This document shows, in pieces, positions 18,380 through 28,189 of a DNA stretch of 64,000 nucleotides. Under the pieces are notes generated by a model that worked only from the letters and a program-made list of their open reading frames with translations, was not told the DNA's origin and did not search any database. The stretch covers positions 1-64,000 of the forward strand of contig CAVWBA010000027.1 in NCBI GenBank assembly GCA_963753135.1. The letters run 5' to 3'. The number at the start of each line of letters is the position of its first letter. The stretch's first letter is position 1. The translations under genes were made by a program, and so were the position numbers. The stretch comes from Roseiarcus sp963753135. GTDB lineage: Bacteria > Pseudomonadota > Alphaproteobacteria > Rhizobiales > Beijerinckiaceae.

Positions 18380-19386
18380 GCCCCGCCGCGCCCGCTGGGC
18401 CCGGCCATGTTCCTGTTCTGCTGCACGAGGCGATGGAAAAGCTCGATCCTCGCCGAGGCGGCCTCTATGTCGATGGCACGTTCGGCGGGGGAGGCTATGC
18501 GCGCGCGCTTCTCGAGCGCGGCGCGCGCGTGATCGCGCTCGATCGCGACCCCTCGGCGATCCGGGCCGGCGAAGCGCTCAAGGCTTCGTCCGGCGGTCGG
18601 CTGGAGCTCATGGAAGCGCGCTTCGGCGAGCTCGACGAGGTCATGCGGCGCCTCGGCGTCGACGCGGTCGACGGAGTTGTGTTCGACATCGGGGTTTCGT
18701 CGATGCAGCTCGATGAAGCCGCGCGCGGCTTCTCGCTGCGCTTCGACGCGCCCCTCGATATGCGCATGGGGGATAGCGGCCGCACGGCCGCTGAAATCTT
18801 ACGCGACGAGGACGAAGCGACGATCGCCGACATTCTGTTCCATTTCGGCGAGGAGCGCGCCGCCCGCCGAATCGCGCGCGCCATCGTCGCCGACCGCAAG
18901 ACGAAGCCGTTCACTTCCACGCTCGAGCTCGCCGGCCTCGTCGCGCGCGTCGCGCCCGCCCGGCGTGGCGAACTGACCCATCCCGCGACGCGGACGTTTC
19001 AGGCCCTGCGCATCGCCGTCAACGACGAACTCTCCGAGCTCGTGAGCGGCCTTTGCGCAGCCGAGCGGCTGCTCAAGCCCGGCGGTCGCCTTGCCGTCGT
19101 GACGTTCCACTCGCTCGAGGATCGGATCGTCAAACAGTTCCTTGCCGGCCGCTCGGGCCGCGGACGAGCCGCCTCGCGCCGCTTGCCCGGCGAGCCGGCC
19201 GAAGCCGAGCCGACCTTCGACGTGTCCCGCGGCCAACCGATCGAGCCGAGCGAAGCGGAGGCGCACGAAAACCCGCGTTCGCGTTCGGCCAAACTGCGAT
19301 TTGGCGTCCGCACCAGCGCGGCGCCGCGGGGGCGGGACGAGGGAATCGAGCGGCTGGCGCGACTGCCGGCGCGGAGGGGGAGATAA
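18376..19386 (+). CDS. rsmH: 16S rRNA m4C1402 methyltransferase RsmH (MraW)
   Basis: The 336-residue protein starts MSPAAPAGPGHVPVLLHEAM at the ATGA overlap with mraZ. It contains the SAM-binding motif VDGTFGGGGYARALLE, the FDIGVSSMQLDEAARGFSLR block, and the C-terminal RLAVVTFHSLEDRIVKQF. All are diagnostic of RsmH, which N4-methylates C1402 in the ribosomal decoding centre. It is the second gene of the division cluster in nearly all bacteria. The frame is intact and the length normal. Confidence 0.96.
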   Translation: MSPAAPAGPGHVPVLLHEAMEKLDPRRGGLYVDGTFGGGGYARALLERGARVIALDRDPSAIRAGEALKASSGGRLELMEARFGELDEVMRRLGVDAVDGVVFDIGVSSMQLDEAARGFSLRFDAPLDMRMGDSGRTAAEILRDEDEATIADILFHFGEERAARRIARAIVADRKTKPFTSTLELAGLVARVAPARRGELTHPATRTFQALRIAVNDELSELVSGLCAAERLLKPGGRLAVVTFHSLEDRIVKQFLAGRSGRGRAASRRLPGEPAEAEPTFDVSRGQPIEPSEAEAHENPRSRSAKLRFGVRTSAAPRGRDEGIERLARLPARRGR

Positions 19387-19392
19387 GAAAAG

Positions 19393-19773
19393 ATGTGGCG
19401 TATCCTGCATGCTTTCGCCATCGCCGCGCTGATCGGATCGGCGGCTTACGTCTATGGCGTCAAGTACCGCACGATCTACGCTTCCGAGCAATTGGTGAAG
19501 ACGCGCCATCTCATCGCCAAGGAGAAGGACGCGATCAATCTTCTGCGCGCCGAATATGCGCATCTCGCCCGGCCCGACCGCGTGCAGGCGCTCGCCGATT
19601 CGAAGCTCGGTCTGCAGCCGCTGGCCTTAAGCCAGATCGCGACCGTCAACGAGTTGCCTGACGCCCAGCCCAAGACCAACTCCATCGGCCGTACGCTCGA
19701 ATCGCTCGGATTCACCGCCGACAATTCGACTCCTGCGATAACCGCCTCCGTCGCAACTCCGCCGGTGAGGTGA
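19393..19773 (+). CDS. ftsL: Cell division protein FtsL
   Basis: The 126-residue protein starts MWRILHAFAIAALIGSAAYV, a short cytoplasmic end plus one membrane helix. It continues into a coiled-coil-like region (SEQLVKTRHLIAKEKDAINL), followed by HLARPDRVQALADSKLGLQP, the FtsL landmark. FtsL forms a complex with FtsB and FtsQ and activates FtsWI in the septum. It lies six bases after rsmH and three before ftsI, so all are cotranscribed. The C-terminal tail after LQPL is the longer alphaproteobacterial form. Confidence 0.9.
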   Translation: MWRILHAFAIAALIGSAAYVYGVKYRTIYASEQLVKTRHLIAKEKDAINLLRAEYAHLARPDRVQALADSKLGLQPLALSQIATVNELPDAQPKTNSIGRTLESLGFTADNSTPAITASVATPPVR

Positions 19774-19776
19774 GCC

Positions 19777-21678
19777 ATGGTCGAGAGCCCGCCCGCCTCA
19801 ACGGCCAAACCCAAGACGCGCTCGCGCCTCAACCCGATGGACGCCCTGGCCGACGCCGCGATCGCATGGCTCAGGCGCTATCTGCCGAAGAATTTCGGCG
19901 TCGATCTCGAGCCGCCGGGCGCGCGGCTCCCTCAGCCGGCGGGAGCGAACAAAGCGAAGCTCAAGGCCTTCGCGCGCGCCCTCCTTTCGACTCGGCTCGA
20001 CCGTTCGGGCGCGCGCGTGCGGACCATCGCGCTCGGGCTGTTCGTGGCCTATGCCGGGCTCGGCGTGAAGCTGCTCGTGCTCGGCCTCAGCCATGATCCG
20101 CCGCAGACGTTGAAGACAGCGGCCGACGGCGCCGTCTCCGGCGCGAGGCCCGATCTGCTCGACCGCAATGGCGCGGTCCTGGCGACCGACATCAAGACCA
20201 TGTCGGTGTTCGCCGAGCCGAACCGCATCATCGACATCGACGAGGCGGTCGAGCTCATCACCGCGGTGCTTCCGGACATCAACGCCAAGGAGCTGCGCGA
20301 GCGGTTGAGCTCGAAGAAGGGCTTCATCTGGGTCAAGCGGCACATCACGCCGAAGGAGCAGGCGGAGATCTTTCACCTCGGCCTTCCCGGCGTCGGCTTC
20401 CTGCCCGAGAACAAGCGCGTCTATCCGAACGGTCCGATTGGCGCCTACGTGATCGGGTATGTCAACGAGGACAATGTCGGCATCGCCGGCATGGAGAAAT
20501 ATCTCGACGAACAGAGCCTGACCGATCCGCATGTCGCGGGCTTCGCGGTCGATCCGGATCTTCTCAAGCCGGTGCGCCTGTCGCTTGATCTTAAAGCCAC
20601 GCACGCTTTGCGCGACGAACTCGTCGACGGACTGAACCGTTTCCACGCCAGGGCAGCGGCGGGGATGATCATCGACGTCAACACCGGCGAGGTGATCGCG
20701 CTCGAATCGCTGCCCGATTTCGATCCCAATGATCCGAGCGACGCTCAAGACCCGAGCAAGATCAACCGCATCAATGTCGGCGTCTACGAAATGGGCTCGA
20801 CCTTCAAGGCGCTGTCGCTCGCCATGGCGCTCGAATCCGGCAAGGTCAATCTCGGCTCGCATGTGGACGCGCGCGAGAGCTTGCGCTACGGGCGGTTCAC
20901 GATTCACGATTTTCACGCCACCCATCGCGTGCTGACGGTGCCTGAAGTGTTCACCCATTCCTCGAATATCGGCGCCGCGCGGCTGGCGCTGATGGTCGGC
21001 GTCGAGGGCCATAAGGCTTTCTTGAAAAAGATGGGCCAGCTCGATCGCCTGCGCACTGAATTGCCGGAGAGCGCCGAGCCGTTGGTGCCCAAGCATTGGT
21101 CGCTTCTCAATACGATGACCATCGCCTTCGGCCAGGGCCTCAATGTCGCGCCCATTCAGGCAGTGATGGCGGTGTGCGCGCTGGTCAACGGCGGCGAGAT
21201 GATGAAGCCGACTTTTCTGCCGCGCACCGAAGAGGAGGCGGAGAAGGTCAGCCATCGCGTGATCAGCGCACAGACCTCCGAATCCATGCGATATCTGATG
21301 CGCTCCAACGCCACGCATGGGTCCGCAAGTTTCGCCAACATTCCCGGCTATTACGTCGGCGGAAAGACGGGAACCGCCGACAAGATCATCCACGGCCATT
21401 ATTCGCAGGACAGGGTTTTCAACACCTTCATGGCGATCACTCCGGCCGACAAGCCGAAATACCTTTATCTGACAATCTACGACGATCCGCAGCCCGCGCC
21501 TGAGGATCATGGATATCACACAGCCGCCTATAACGCCGGGCGGGTCGCCGGCGCGCTGATCCGCCGCGTGGAGCCGCTCGAGGGCGTGCCGCCCATGAAA
21601 GAGCCGCCCACTCAACCGTTCCCTATCATCGCCCGGCTGGGGTATGGAGCCGACGCCGACAAGACCGGCAAGGAGTGA
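19777..21678 (+). CDS. ftsI: Septal transpeptidase FtsI (PBP3)
   Basis: The 633-residue class B penicillin-binding protein has a Pro/Arg-rich cytoplasmic end, one membrane helix (IALGLFVAYAGLGVKLL), a pedestal domain (DLLDRNGAVLATDIKTMSVF) and a transpeptidase domain. The active-site motifs are present: STFK in YEMGSTFKALSLAM, SSN in THSSNIGAARLA and KTG in GGKTGTADKI. It cross-links septal peptidoglycan with FtsW as partner. It is followed directly by murE, whose GTG start overlaps the ftsI stop. Frame intact. Confidence 0.96.
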   Translation: MVESPPASTAKPKTRSRLNPMDALADAAIAWLRRYLPKNFGVDLEPPGARLPQPAGANKAKLKAFARALLSTRLDRSGARVRTIALGLFVAYAGLGVKLLVLGLSHDPPQTLKTAADGAVSGARPDLLDRNGAVLATDIKTMSVFAEPNRIIDIDEAVELITAVLPDINAKELRERLSSKKGFIWVKRHITPKEQAEIFHLGLPGVGFLPENKRVYPNGPIGAYVIGYVNEDNVGIAGMEKYLDEQSLTDPHVAGFAVDPDLLKPVRLSLDLKATHALRDELVDGLNRFHARAAAGMIIDVNTGEVIALESLPDFDPNDPSDAQDPSKINRINVGVYEMGSTFKALSLAMALESGKVNLGSHVDARESLRYGRFTIHDFHATHRVLTVPEVFTHSSNIGAARLALMVGVEGHKAFLKKMGQLDRLRTELPESAEPLVPKHWSLLNTMTIAFGQGLNVAPIQAVMAVCALVNGGEMMKPTFLPRTEEEAEKVSHRVISAQTSESMRYLMRSNATHGSASFANIPGYYVGGKTGTADKIIHGHYSQDRVFNTFMAITPADKPKYLYLTIYDDPQPAPEDHGYHTAAYNAGRVAGALIRRVEPLEGVPPMKEPPTQPFPIIARLGYGADADKTGKE

Positions 21679-23132
21679 CCTTCAGCGCGATGAGACGGCT
21701 TGGCGACATCCTGGAGCTCAAGGACGCCGATCGCCGGCTTGCGTCGCGCGCCGTCGCGGGGTTGGCGTTCGACAGCCGAAAGACTGCGCCCGGCGATGTC
21801 TTCTTCGCGCTTGCCGGGGCCAAGGACGACGGCCTCAATCACGTGGGCGAGGCGGTTCAGAAAGGCGCGGCCGCGATTGTCGCCGAGCGTTGGGCGGAAA
21901 CGCCGAACGCCGCCTTCGTTCAGGTCGCTGACGCCCGCGCCGCGCTGGCTCACGCCGCGGCGCGCTTCTATCCGCGCCAACCGGAGACGATTGTCGCGGT
22001 GACCGGCACGAGCGGAAAAACCTCGGTCGCCGCCTTCGTGCGCCAGATTTGGCAGACACTTGGGCGCGAGGCCGCTTCGATCGGAACCATCGGCGTCGTG
22101 TCGCGCCCGCTGACGGTTTACGGATCGCTGACGACGCCTGATCCGATCGCGCTGCACGAGCTTCTCGACCGGCTCGCCTCGAATGGCGTCACGAACCTCG
22201 CGATCGAAGCCTCCTCGCATGGTCTCGACCAGAAGCGCTTGGACGGCGTGCGTCTCGCGGCGGGAGCGTTCACCAATCTGACGCGCGACCACATGGACTA
22301 TCATGCGACGGTCGAGGCCTATCTCGAGGCCAAGCTTCGGCTGTTCGAGGATCTGTTGCCCGCCGGCGCGCCGGCCATCATCGACGCCGACAGCGCCATC
22401 GCTTCGCGCGTGATCGAAACGGCGCGGGCGCGTGGTCTTCAAGTCATCACGGTCGGCGAGAAAGGCGAGACGATTCGATTGAACGCCGTCGCGCGCGATC
22501 GCCTGTCCTCGGCTCTCGATCTTCAGTATGGCGACCGCAGCCAGCGTGTGAAGTTTCCTTTGGCCGGCGACTTTCAGATCTCCAACGCGCTCGTCGCCGC
22601 CGGACTTTGCATCGCAACCGGAAGCCAAGCCGACGCCGTGTTCGAGGCGCTGCAAACACTTGAAGGCGCGCCGGGACGGCTCGAGCGCATCGGCGACATC
22701 CGGGGCGCGAGCGCCTTCGTCGACTATGCGCACAAGCCTGACGCGCTCGAGAAGGCGATCGCCGCGCTGCGTCCGTTCGTGCACGGGCGTCTTATCCTGG
22801 TGTTTGGCTGCGGCGGCGACCGCGACCCTGGAAAGCGGCCGATCATGGGCGCAATCGCCGCGCGCTCAGCCGACGTCGCGATTGTCACCGACGACAACCC
22901 TCGCTCCGAGAATCCGGCGGCGATCCGCGCGCAGATTCTTGCTGCTGCGCCTTCGGCGATCGAGATCGGCGACCGGGCGGCGGCCATTCGCGCAGGCGTC
23001 GCGATGCTTCGCGACGGCGATGCGCTCTTGATCGCCGGCAAGGGGCACGAGACCGGGCAGATCGTTGGCGACAAGACGCTGCCGTTCTCCGACGCCGATG
23101 AGGCGCGCGCGGCGCTCAAGGACGCGGCATGA
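21675..23132 (+). CDS. murE: UDP-MurNAc-L-Ala-D-Glu:meso-DAP ligase MurE
   Basis: The 485-residue protein probably starts at GTG 21675 in the GTGA overlap with ftsI; ATG 21690 is an alternative. The ATP loop TGTSGKTSVAAFVRQ, the central domain (IEASSHGLDQKRLDGV) and the DNPR motif in TDDNPRSENPAAIRAQI are present. DNPR selects meso-diaminopimelate as the third stem-peptide residue, as expected for a Gram-negative. The GKGHETGQ end block is also present. It acts in the cytoplasm, and its stop overlaps the murF start. Confidence 0.96.
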   Translation: MTFSAMRRLGDILELKDADRRLASRAVAGLAFDSRKTAPGDVFFALAGAKDDGLNHVGEAVQKGAAAIVAERWAETPNAAFVQVADARAALAHAAARFYPRQPETIVAVTGTSGKTSVAAFVRQIWQTLGREAASIGTIGVVSRPLTVYGSLTTPDPIALHELLDRLASNGVTNLAIEASSHGLDQKRLDGVRLAAGAFTNLTRDHMDYHATVEAYLEAKLRLFEDLLPAGAPAIIDADSAIASRVIETARARGLQVITVGEKGETIRLNAVARDRLSSALDLQYGDRSQRVKFPLAGDFQISNALVAAGLCIATGSQADAVFEALQTLEGAPGRLERIGDIRGASAFVDYAHKPDALEKAIAALRPFVHGRLILVFGCGGDRDPGKRPIMGAIAARSADVAIVTDDNPRSENPAAIRAQILAAAPSAIEIGDRAAAIRAGVAMLRDGDALLIAGKGHETGQIVGDKTLPFSDADEARAALKDAA

Positions 23133-24541
23133 CGGCGTTGTGGACGCAAGCCGAACTCGGCGCGGCGCTCGGCGCCGCCCCCAGCGCGCCGCTCAGCGCG
23201 AGCGTCACGGGCGTCTCCATCGACAGCCGGACCCTTCGAGCGGGCGACCTCTTCTTCGCTATCAAAGGCGATGCGCATGACGGGCACGATCACGTCGCGC
23301 GCGCCATGGAAGCTGGCGCCCCGGCGGCCGTCGTGTTGCGCGAGCGCGCGCATGAGCTCGCCGCTTTCGGTCCGATCTTCGCGGTCGAGGACACGCTTCA
23401 TGCGATGGAGCGGCTGGGCGTCGCCGCCCGCGCGCGTTCGAAAGCGAAGATCGTCGGCGTGACAGGTTCGGTCGGCAAGACGACCGCAAAAGAGATGCTG
23501 CGGGCGATGCTGACGGCTTGCGGCCTCACGCATGCTTCGGCCGCTTCCTACAACAATCACTGGGGCGTGCCGCTGACGCTCGCGCGCATGCCTGCGAACG
23601 CGCGCTTTGGCGTATTCGAGATGGGCATGAATCACGCGGGCGAAATTGCGCCGCTGACCCGCATGGCGCGGCCGCATGCGGCGCTCGTGACGATGATCGC
23701 GCCCGTCCACATTGAGTATCTTGGCTCCATCGAGGCGATCGCCGATGCGAAGGCCGAGATCTTCCTCGGCCTCGAGCCCGGTGGAACGGCGGTCTTGAAT
23801 CGCGACGCGCCGCAATTCGAGCGGCTGGAAAAGGCGGCCGAAGCGCACGGCGCGCGTGTCTTGAGCTTTGGCCGCGGCGAAGATTGCGATGCTCGGCTCC
23901 TCGAGATCGAGGCGATCGACGGCGGCTCGCGCGTGAGGGCGCGCGTTCTCGGCCATGAGCTGACGTTTGAACTTGGCGCGCCCGGAACGCATATGGCGGA
24001 GAACGCGCTCGGCGCGCTCCTGGCGGCGGACGCGCTTGGCGCTGACCTTAAGACCTGCGCCGCCGCGCTTCGCGGCTTCTCGCCGCAAAAGGGCAGGGGA
24101 GAGCGCTTCTTGCTGCCTACGCCCGACGGGCCGGCGACCATCATCGACGAAAGCTACAACGCCAATCCCGCTTCGATGCGGGCGGCGCTCGCGCTCCTCG
24201 CCGCGGCCAAGCCGGGACCCAAGGGGCGCCGCATCGCGGTCATCGGCGACATGCTCGAGCTTGGGCCGAAGGCTGCGGCGATGCACGCGGACCTCGCCGC
24301 CGACCTCAGAGCCAACAAGGTCGATCTCTTGTTCGGCGCCGGCCCGCTTACACGCGCTTTGTTCGACGCGGCGCCCGCGTCGATGCGGGCGGCCTGGACC
24401 GAGCGGTCGAGTGAGCTCACGGACGAAGTCGCTCGGACCTTACGCGGCGGCGACATCGCGATGGTCAAAGGATCCAACGGCAGCCGCATGGGCCCGCTGG
24501 TCGCGGCTTTGCGCGATCGCTTCGCCGGCGCGGGAGGCTAG
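23129..24541 (+). CDS. murF: UDP-MurNAc-tripeptide:D-Ala-D-Ala ligase MurF
   Basis: The 470-residue protein starts MTALWTQAELGAALGAAP at the ATGA overlap. It contains the substrate-binding domain (VSIDSRTLRAGDLFFAIKG), the ATP loop GVTGSVGKTTAKEML, NNHWGVPLTLARMP, and DESYNANPASMRAAL. It adds D-Ala-D-Ala to complete the UDP-MurNAc-pentapeptide. The gene is four bases upstream of mraY. Length and frame are normal. Confidence 0.96.
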   Translation: MTALWTQAELGAALGAAPSAPLSASVTGVSIDSRTLRAGDLFFAIKGDAHDGHDHVARAMEAGAPAAVVLRERAHELAAFGPIFAVEDTLHAMERLGVAARARSKAKIVGVTGSVGKTTAKEMLRAMLTACGLTHASAASYNNHWGVPLTLARMPANARFGVFEMGMNHAGEIAPLTRMARPHAALVTMIAPVHIEYLGSIEAIADAKAEIFLGLEPGGTAVLNRDAPQFERLEKAAEAHGARVLSFGRGEDCDARLLEIEAIDGGSRVRARVLGHELTFELGAPGTHMAENALGALLAADALGADLKTCAAALRGFSPQKGRGERFLLPTPDGPATIIDESYNANPASMRAALALLAAAKPGPKGRRIAVIGDMLELGPKAAAMHADLAADLRANKVDLLFGAGPLTRALFDAAPASMRAAWTERSSELTDEVARTLRGGDIAMVKGSNGSRMGPLVAALRDRFAGAGG

Positions 24542-24545
24542 GGCC

Positions 24546-25619
24546 ATGCTCACCTGGCTGTCCGAGCTCCCGGGCGTCTTCCACCTGTTTCGATACCTCA
24601 CGTTCCGCACGCTTGGCGCTGCGGGCACCGGTCTTTTTCTCGTCTTCTTCTTCGGTCCGACGATCATCTCCGCCTTGCGCCTGAAGCAGGGCAAGGGTCA
24701 GCCGATCCGTCTCGACGGACCGGCCTCGCATCTGCTCAGCAAGAAGGGCACGCCGACCATGGGCGGCCTCATGATCCTGTTCGGGCTCTTTGTCTCGGCC
24801 TTGCTATGGGCCAATCTCGAAAGCCCGTATGTCTGGATCGTGCTGTTCGTCACCGCGGGCTTCGCCGTGATCGGCTTTTACGACGACTATCTGAAAGTCA
24901 CGAAGCAGTCGGACCGCGGCTTCTCGGGCCGGGCGCGCCTGTTCGGCGAATATGTGATCTCCGCGCTCGCCTGCTACGCGCTGATGAAGGTTGGCGCCAA
25001 TGGCGCGACCGCCCTTGCCGTGCCGTTCTTCAACGGCTTTGTATTCGACTTCGGCTGGGGATTCCTGCTGTTCGGCCCGTTCGTCATCGTCGCTTTCGGC
25101 AATGCGGTCAACCTTACCGACGGGCTTGACGGGCTCGCGATCGTGCCGGTGATGATCTGCGCGGCGACCCTCGGGCTCATCGCCTATATCACCGGCAATG
25201 TTGTCTATTCGCACTATCTCCTGATCAATCATGTCCCGTTCTCCGGCGACCTCCTGGTCGTGTGCGGGGCGTTGATTGGCGCGGGCGTCGGGTTCCTTTG
25301 GTTCAACGCGCCCCCGGCTCAGATTTTCATGGGCGACACGGGATCGTTAGCGCTGGGCGGCCTTCTCGGCGCAACGGCCGTTGCGATCAAGCACGAGATC
25401 GTGCTCGCCGTGGTTGGCGGGCTCTTCGTGATGGAGGCGGCGTCCGTCGTCGTGCAGGTGGTCTCGTTCAAGCTCACCGGCAGGCGCGTCTTTCGCATGG
25501 CGCCCATTCATCACCATTTCGAGCAGCTCGGCTGGTCGGAGCCGCAGATCGTCATGCGGTTCTGGATCATCGCCTTCGTGCTGGCGATGGTCGGCCTCGC
25601 TTCCCTCAAGCTGAGGTGA
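24546..25619 (+). CDS. mraY: Phospho-MurNAc-pentapeptide translocase MraY
   Basis: The 357-residue polytopic membrane protein starts MLTWLSELPGVFHLFRYLTF, four bases after murF. Ten hydrophobic segments are apparent. Signature blocks include KKGTPTMGGLMIL, GFYDDYLKVTK with the catalytic Asp pair, NLTDGLDGLAIVPVM, and the cytoplasmic histidine motif RMAPIHHHFEQLGW. It attaches the MurNAc-pentapeptide to undecaprenyl phosphate to give lipid I. Its stop is two bases before the murD start. Confidence 0.96.
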   Translation: MLTWLSELPGVFHLFRYLTFRTLGAAGTGLFLVFFFGPTIISALRLKQGKGQPIRLDGPASHLLSKKGTPTMGGLMILFGLFVSALLWANLESPYVWIVLFVTAGFAVIGFYDDYLKVTKQSDRGFSGRARLFGEYVISALACYALMKVGANGATALAVPFFNGFVFDFGWGFLLFGPFVIVAFGNAVNLTDGLDGLAIVPVMICAATLGLIAYITGNVVYSHYLLINHVPFSGDLLVVCGALIGAGVGFLWFNAPPAQIFMGDTGSLALGGLLGATAVAIKHEIVLAVVGGLFVMEAASVVVQVVSFKLTGRRVFRMAPIHHHFEQLGWSEPQIVMRFWIIAFVLAMVGLASLKLR

Positions 25620-25621
25620 CG

Positions 25622-27037
25622 ATGACGCCGGTCGAGACCCTGCGCGGACAGAGGGTCGCTCTCTTCGGGCTCGGCGGGTCGGGACTGTCGACGGCGCGCG
25701 CGCTTGTCGCCGGCGGCGCGGAGGTCGCCGCGTGGGACGATAGCCCTTCTGCGAGGGAGCGCGCGGAAGCTGCGGGCGTCGCCCTGGTCGATCTCGCTCA
25801 CGCCGACTGGCGCGGCTTCCGGGTGTTTGTGCTCGCGCCCGGCGTGCCGCTGACCCATCCGAAGCCGCATTGGACGGTGAATCTCGCGGACGATGCAGGG
25901 GTTCCAATCATCGGCGATGTCGAGCTCTTCGTGCGCGAGCGCGGCGCGAGGGCGCCGGGCGCGCCGTTCGTCGCCATCACCGGCACCAATGGCAAATCGA
26001 CGACCACCGCGCTCGTCGCTCATGTGCTTAAGGAGGCCGGACGCGAGGTTGCGATGGGCGGCAATATCGGCGTGCCGGTCCTCGACCTTCCGCCGCCCGC
26101 GGCCGGGCGCATCCATGTCGTTGAATGTTCGTCCTACCAGATCGACCTCGCGCCCTCTCTTGAGCCAAGCGTCGGACTGCTCATCAACATCACGCCGGAC
26201 CATCTCGACCGGCACGGCGATCTCGCCCGCTACGCGGCAATAAAGGAGCGGCTGGTCGCGCAGGCCGAGGTTGCGCTCATCGGCGTGGATGACGAGCCCT
26301 GTCGCGAAATCTATGCGCGGTTGAAAGCGCGCGCTGGCATGGCCCGCATCATTGCGGTGTCTGGAGCGGAGTCTCCGCTCGCCGACGTCTGGGTCAGCGA
26401 GCGTCGCGTGATGGCCCGAGGGGAAGCTGCGCCAGCGGCCGATCTTGCGCGCGCGCTGGCGCTTCGTGGCGCGCATAACGGGCAGAACGCCGCGTTCGCC
26501 TACGCCGCCGCGAGGGCTCTGGGCGTCGAGCGTGATCGCATCGCGCGCGCGTTCGAGACCTTTCCCGGGCTCGCGCATCGCATGGAAGAGGTCGGCCGGC
26601 TTGGACGGGTGCTGTTCATCAACGATTCGAAAGCGACCAACGCCGACGCCGCCGAGAAGGCGCTGCTCACGTTCCACGATATTCATTGGATACTCGGCGG
26701 CAGGCCGAAGGCGGGCGGCGTCGAGCCGCTGCGGTCGCTCTTTCCGCGCGTCGCCAAGGCCTACCTGATCGGCGAGGCGAGCGATGAATTCGCGCATACG
26801 CTCGACGGAGCTGTTCCCTTCGAACGCTGCGGGACTTTGAGCGCAGCCATCGAGGCGGCGGCTGAGGACGCGGCGCTCTCGACAGCGCGCGAGCCAACCG
26901 TGCTGCTGTCGCCCGCTTGCGCGTCGTTCGATCAGTTCGCGAATTTCGAGGCGCGCGGCGACGCTTTTCGGTCGCAGGTCGCCAAATGGCTTCATGCGCG
27001 CGCGGCGGCCGGAACGCGTATTGAGACGGGGAGATAG
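25622..27037 (+). CDS. murD: UDP-MurNAc-L-Ala:D-Glu ligase MurD
   Basis: The 471-residue protein starts MTPVETLRGQRVALFGLGGS at 25622; open reading further upstream is inside mraY in another frame. It has an N-terminal Rossmann-like domain (FGLGGSGLSTARAL), the ATP loop ITGTNGKSTTTALVAHVL, the ECSSYQID block, NITPDHLDRHGDLARYAAIK, and the C-terminal FINDSKATNADAAEKAL. It adds D-Glu to UDP-MurNAc-L-Ala in the cytoplasm. It lies five bases upstream of ftsW. Confidence 0.96.
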   Translation: MTPVETLRGQRVALFGLGGSGLSTARALVAGGAEVAAWDDSPSARERAEAAGVALVDLAHADWRGFRVFVLAPGVPLTHPKPHWTVNLADDAGVPIIGDVELFVRERGARAPGAPFVAITGTNGKSTTTALVAHVLKEAGREVAMGGNIGVPVLDLPPPAAGRIHVVECSSYQIDLAPSLEPSVGLLINITPDHLDRHGDLARYAAIKERLVAQAEVALIGVDDEPCREIYARLKARAGMARIIAVSGAESPLADVWVSERRVMARGEAAPAADLARALALRGAHNGQNAAFAYAAARALGVERDRIARAFETFPGLAHRMEEVGRLGRVLFINDSKATNADAAEKALLTFHDIHWILGGRPKAGGVEPLRSLFPRVAKAYLIGEASDEFAHTLDGAVPFERCGTLSAAIEAAAEDAALSTAREPTVLLSPACASFDQFANFEARGDAFRSQVAKWLHARAAAGTRIETGR

Positions 27038-27042
27038 GACTC

Positions 27043-28189
27043 ATGGTTTCGAGAGTGGAACGCGGCCTCGTCGCGGATTGGATGCGCACTGCGGACCGAT
27101 GGCTGATCGGGTCGTTCATTGCGCTCATGGTGATCGGCCTCGTCATGGCGCTGGCGGCAAGTCCGGCGGTCGCGGAACGGCTCAATCTTTCGACCTTCCA
27201 CTTTGTCAACCGTCAGGCTTTGATGCTGATCCCGACGGCGGCGCTGATGATTGCGACCTCGTTTCTCTCGCCGCGGCACGTGCGGCGCGCGGCGCTGGTG
27301 ACCTTCGCGGTGTCGTTCGCGCTCATCATTCTCGCGCTCATGTTCGGCGCGGAGGTCAAAGGGGCGAGGCGCTGGATCTTCGGCCTGCAGCCGTCGGAAT
27401 TCATCAAGCCGGCGTTCGTCGTTCTTGCCGCCTGGGCTTTCACCGAAGGCGGGCGGACCGGGCCGACCGCAATTTGGGCGAAGCTTCTCTCCTTCCTGCT
27501 CTTGCCCATCGCCATCGTGCCGCTCATCCTCGAGCCCGACTTCGGTCAGACGATGCTGGTCGCGGTCGTGTGGACGGCGCTCTTCTTTTTGGCCGGCCTG
27601 CATTGGTTCTGGGTCGTCGCCGTCGGCGGAATGGGCATGGCCGGCGGTTTCGCCGTGTTCAAACTGTCGCCGCACGTGCACGAGCGGGTGCTGCGCTTTC
27701 TCGATCCGGACTCGACCGGCGGTCTGGTCGACACCTTTCAGGTCGACACCGCGCTGCAGAGCATTCTCTCCGGCGGTTGGCTTGGGCGCGGCCCAGGCGA
27801 GGGCGTCTACAAGCGAATCCTCCCCGACGCCCACACCGACTTCGTTTTCGCTGTGACCGGCGAGGAATTCGGCATGATCGCCTGTATGGCGCTGATCGCC
27901 TTCTTCGCCTTCATCGTCCTGCGCGCGCTCACTGCTTGCGGCGCGAAACCCCGATCCGTTCTGCCGGCTTGCGGCCGCCGGACTGACCGTCATGTTCGCC
28001 GTGCAAAGCTGGATCAACATGGCGGTCAATTTGCGCGCCATGCCAGCGAAGGGAATGACCTTGCCGTTCATCTCCTACGGCGGCTCATCGTTGCTCGCGC
28101 TCGGCCTCGGCATGGGCTTCCTCATCGCGACGACGCGTAAGAGGCCGGCTGCCGATCTCGACCATCCCGCGGCGGCGATGGAGGGATGA
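27043..28189 (+). CDS. ftsW: Lipid II polymerase FtsW (frameshifted by one base near 27940)
   Basis: This SEDS-family glycosyltransferase starts MVSRVERGLVADWMRTADRW. Membrane helices and the SEDS blocks run VKGARRWIFGLQPSEFIKP, ILEPDFGQTMLV, SGGWLGRGPGEGVYKRILPD and AHTDFVFAVTGEEFG. The frame then shifts +1 around 27935-27950 and continues as RNPDPFCRLAAAG, then SWINMAVNLRAMPAKGMTLP and FISYGGSSLLA, ending at 28189 with an ATGA overlap onto murG. The joined length of about 381 residues is normal. FtsW is essential, so a real null allele is unlikely, and the extra base is best explained as a sequence error. It polymerises glycan at the septum together with FtsI. Confidence 0.93.
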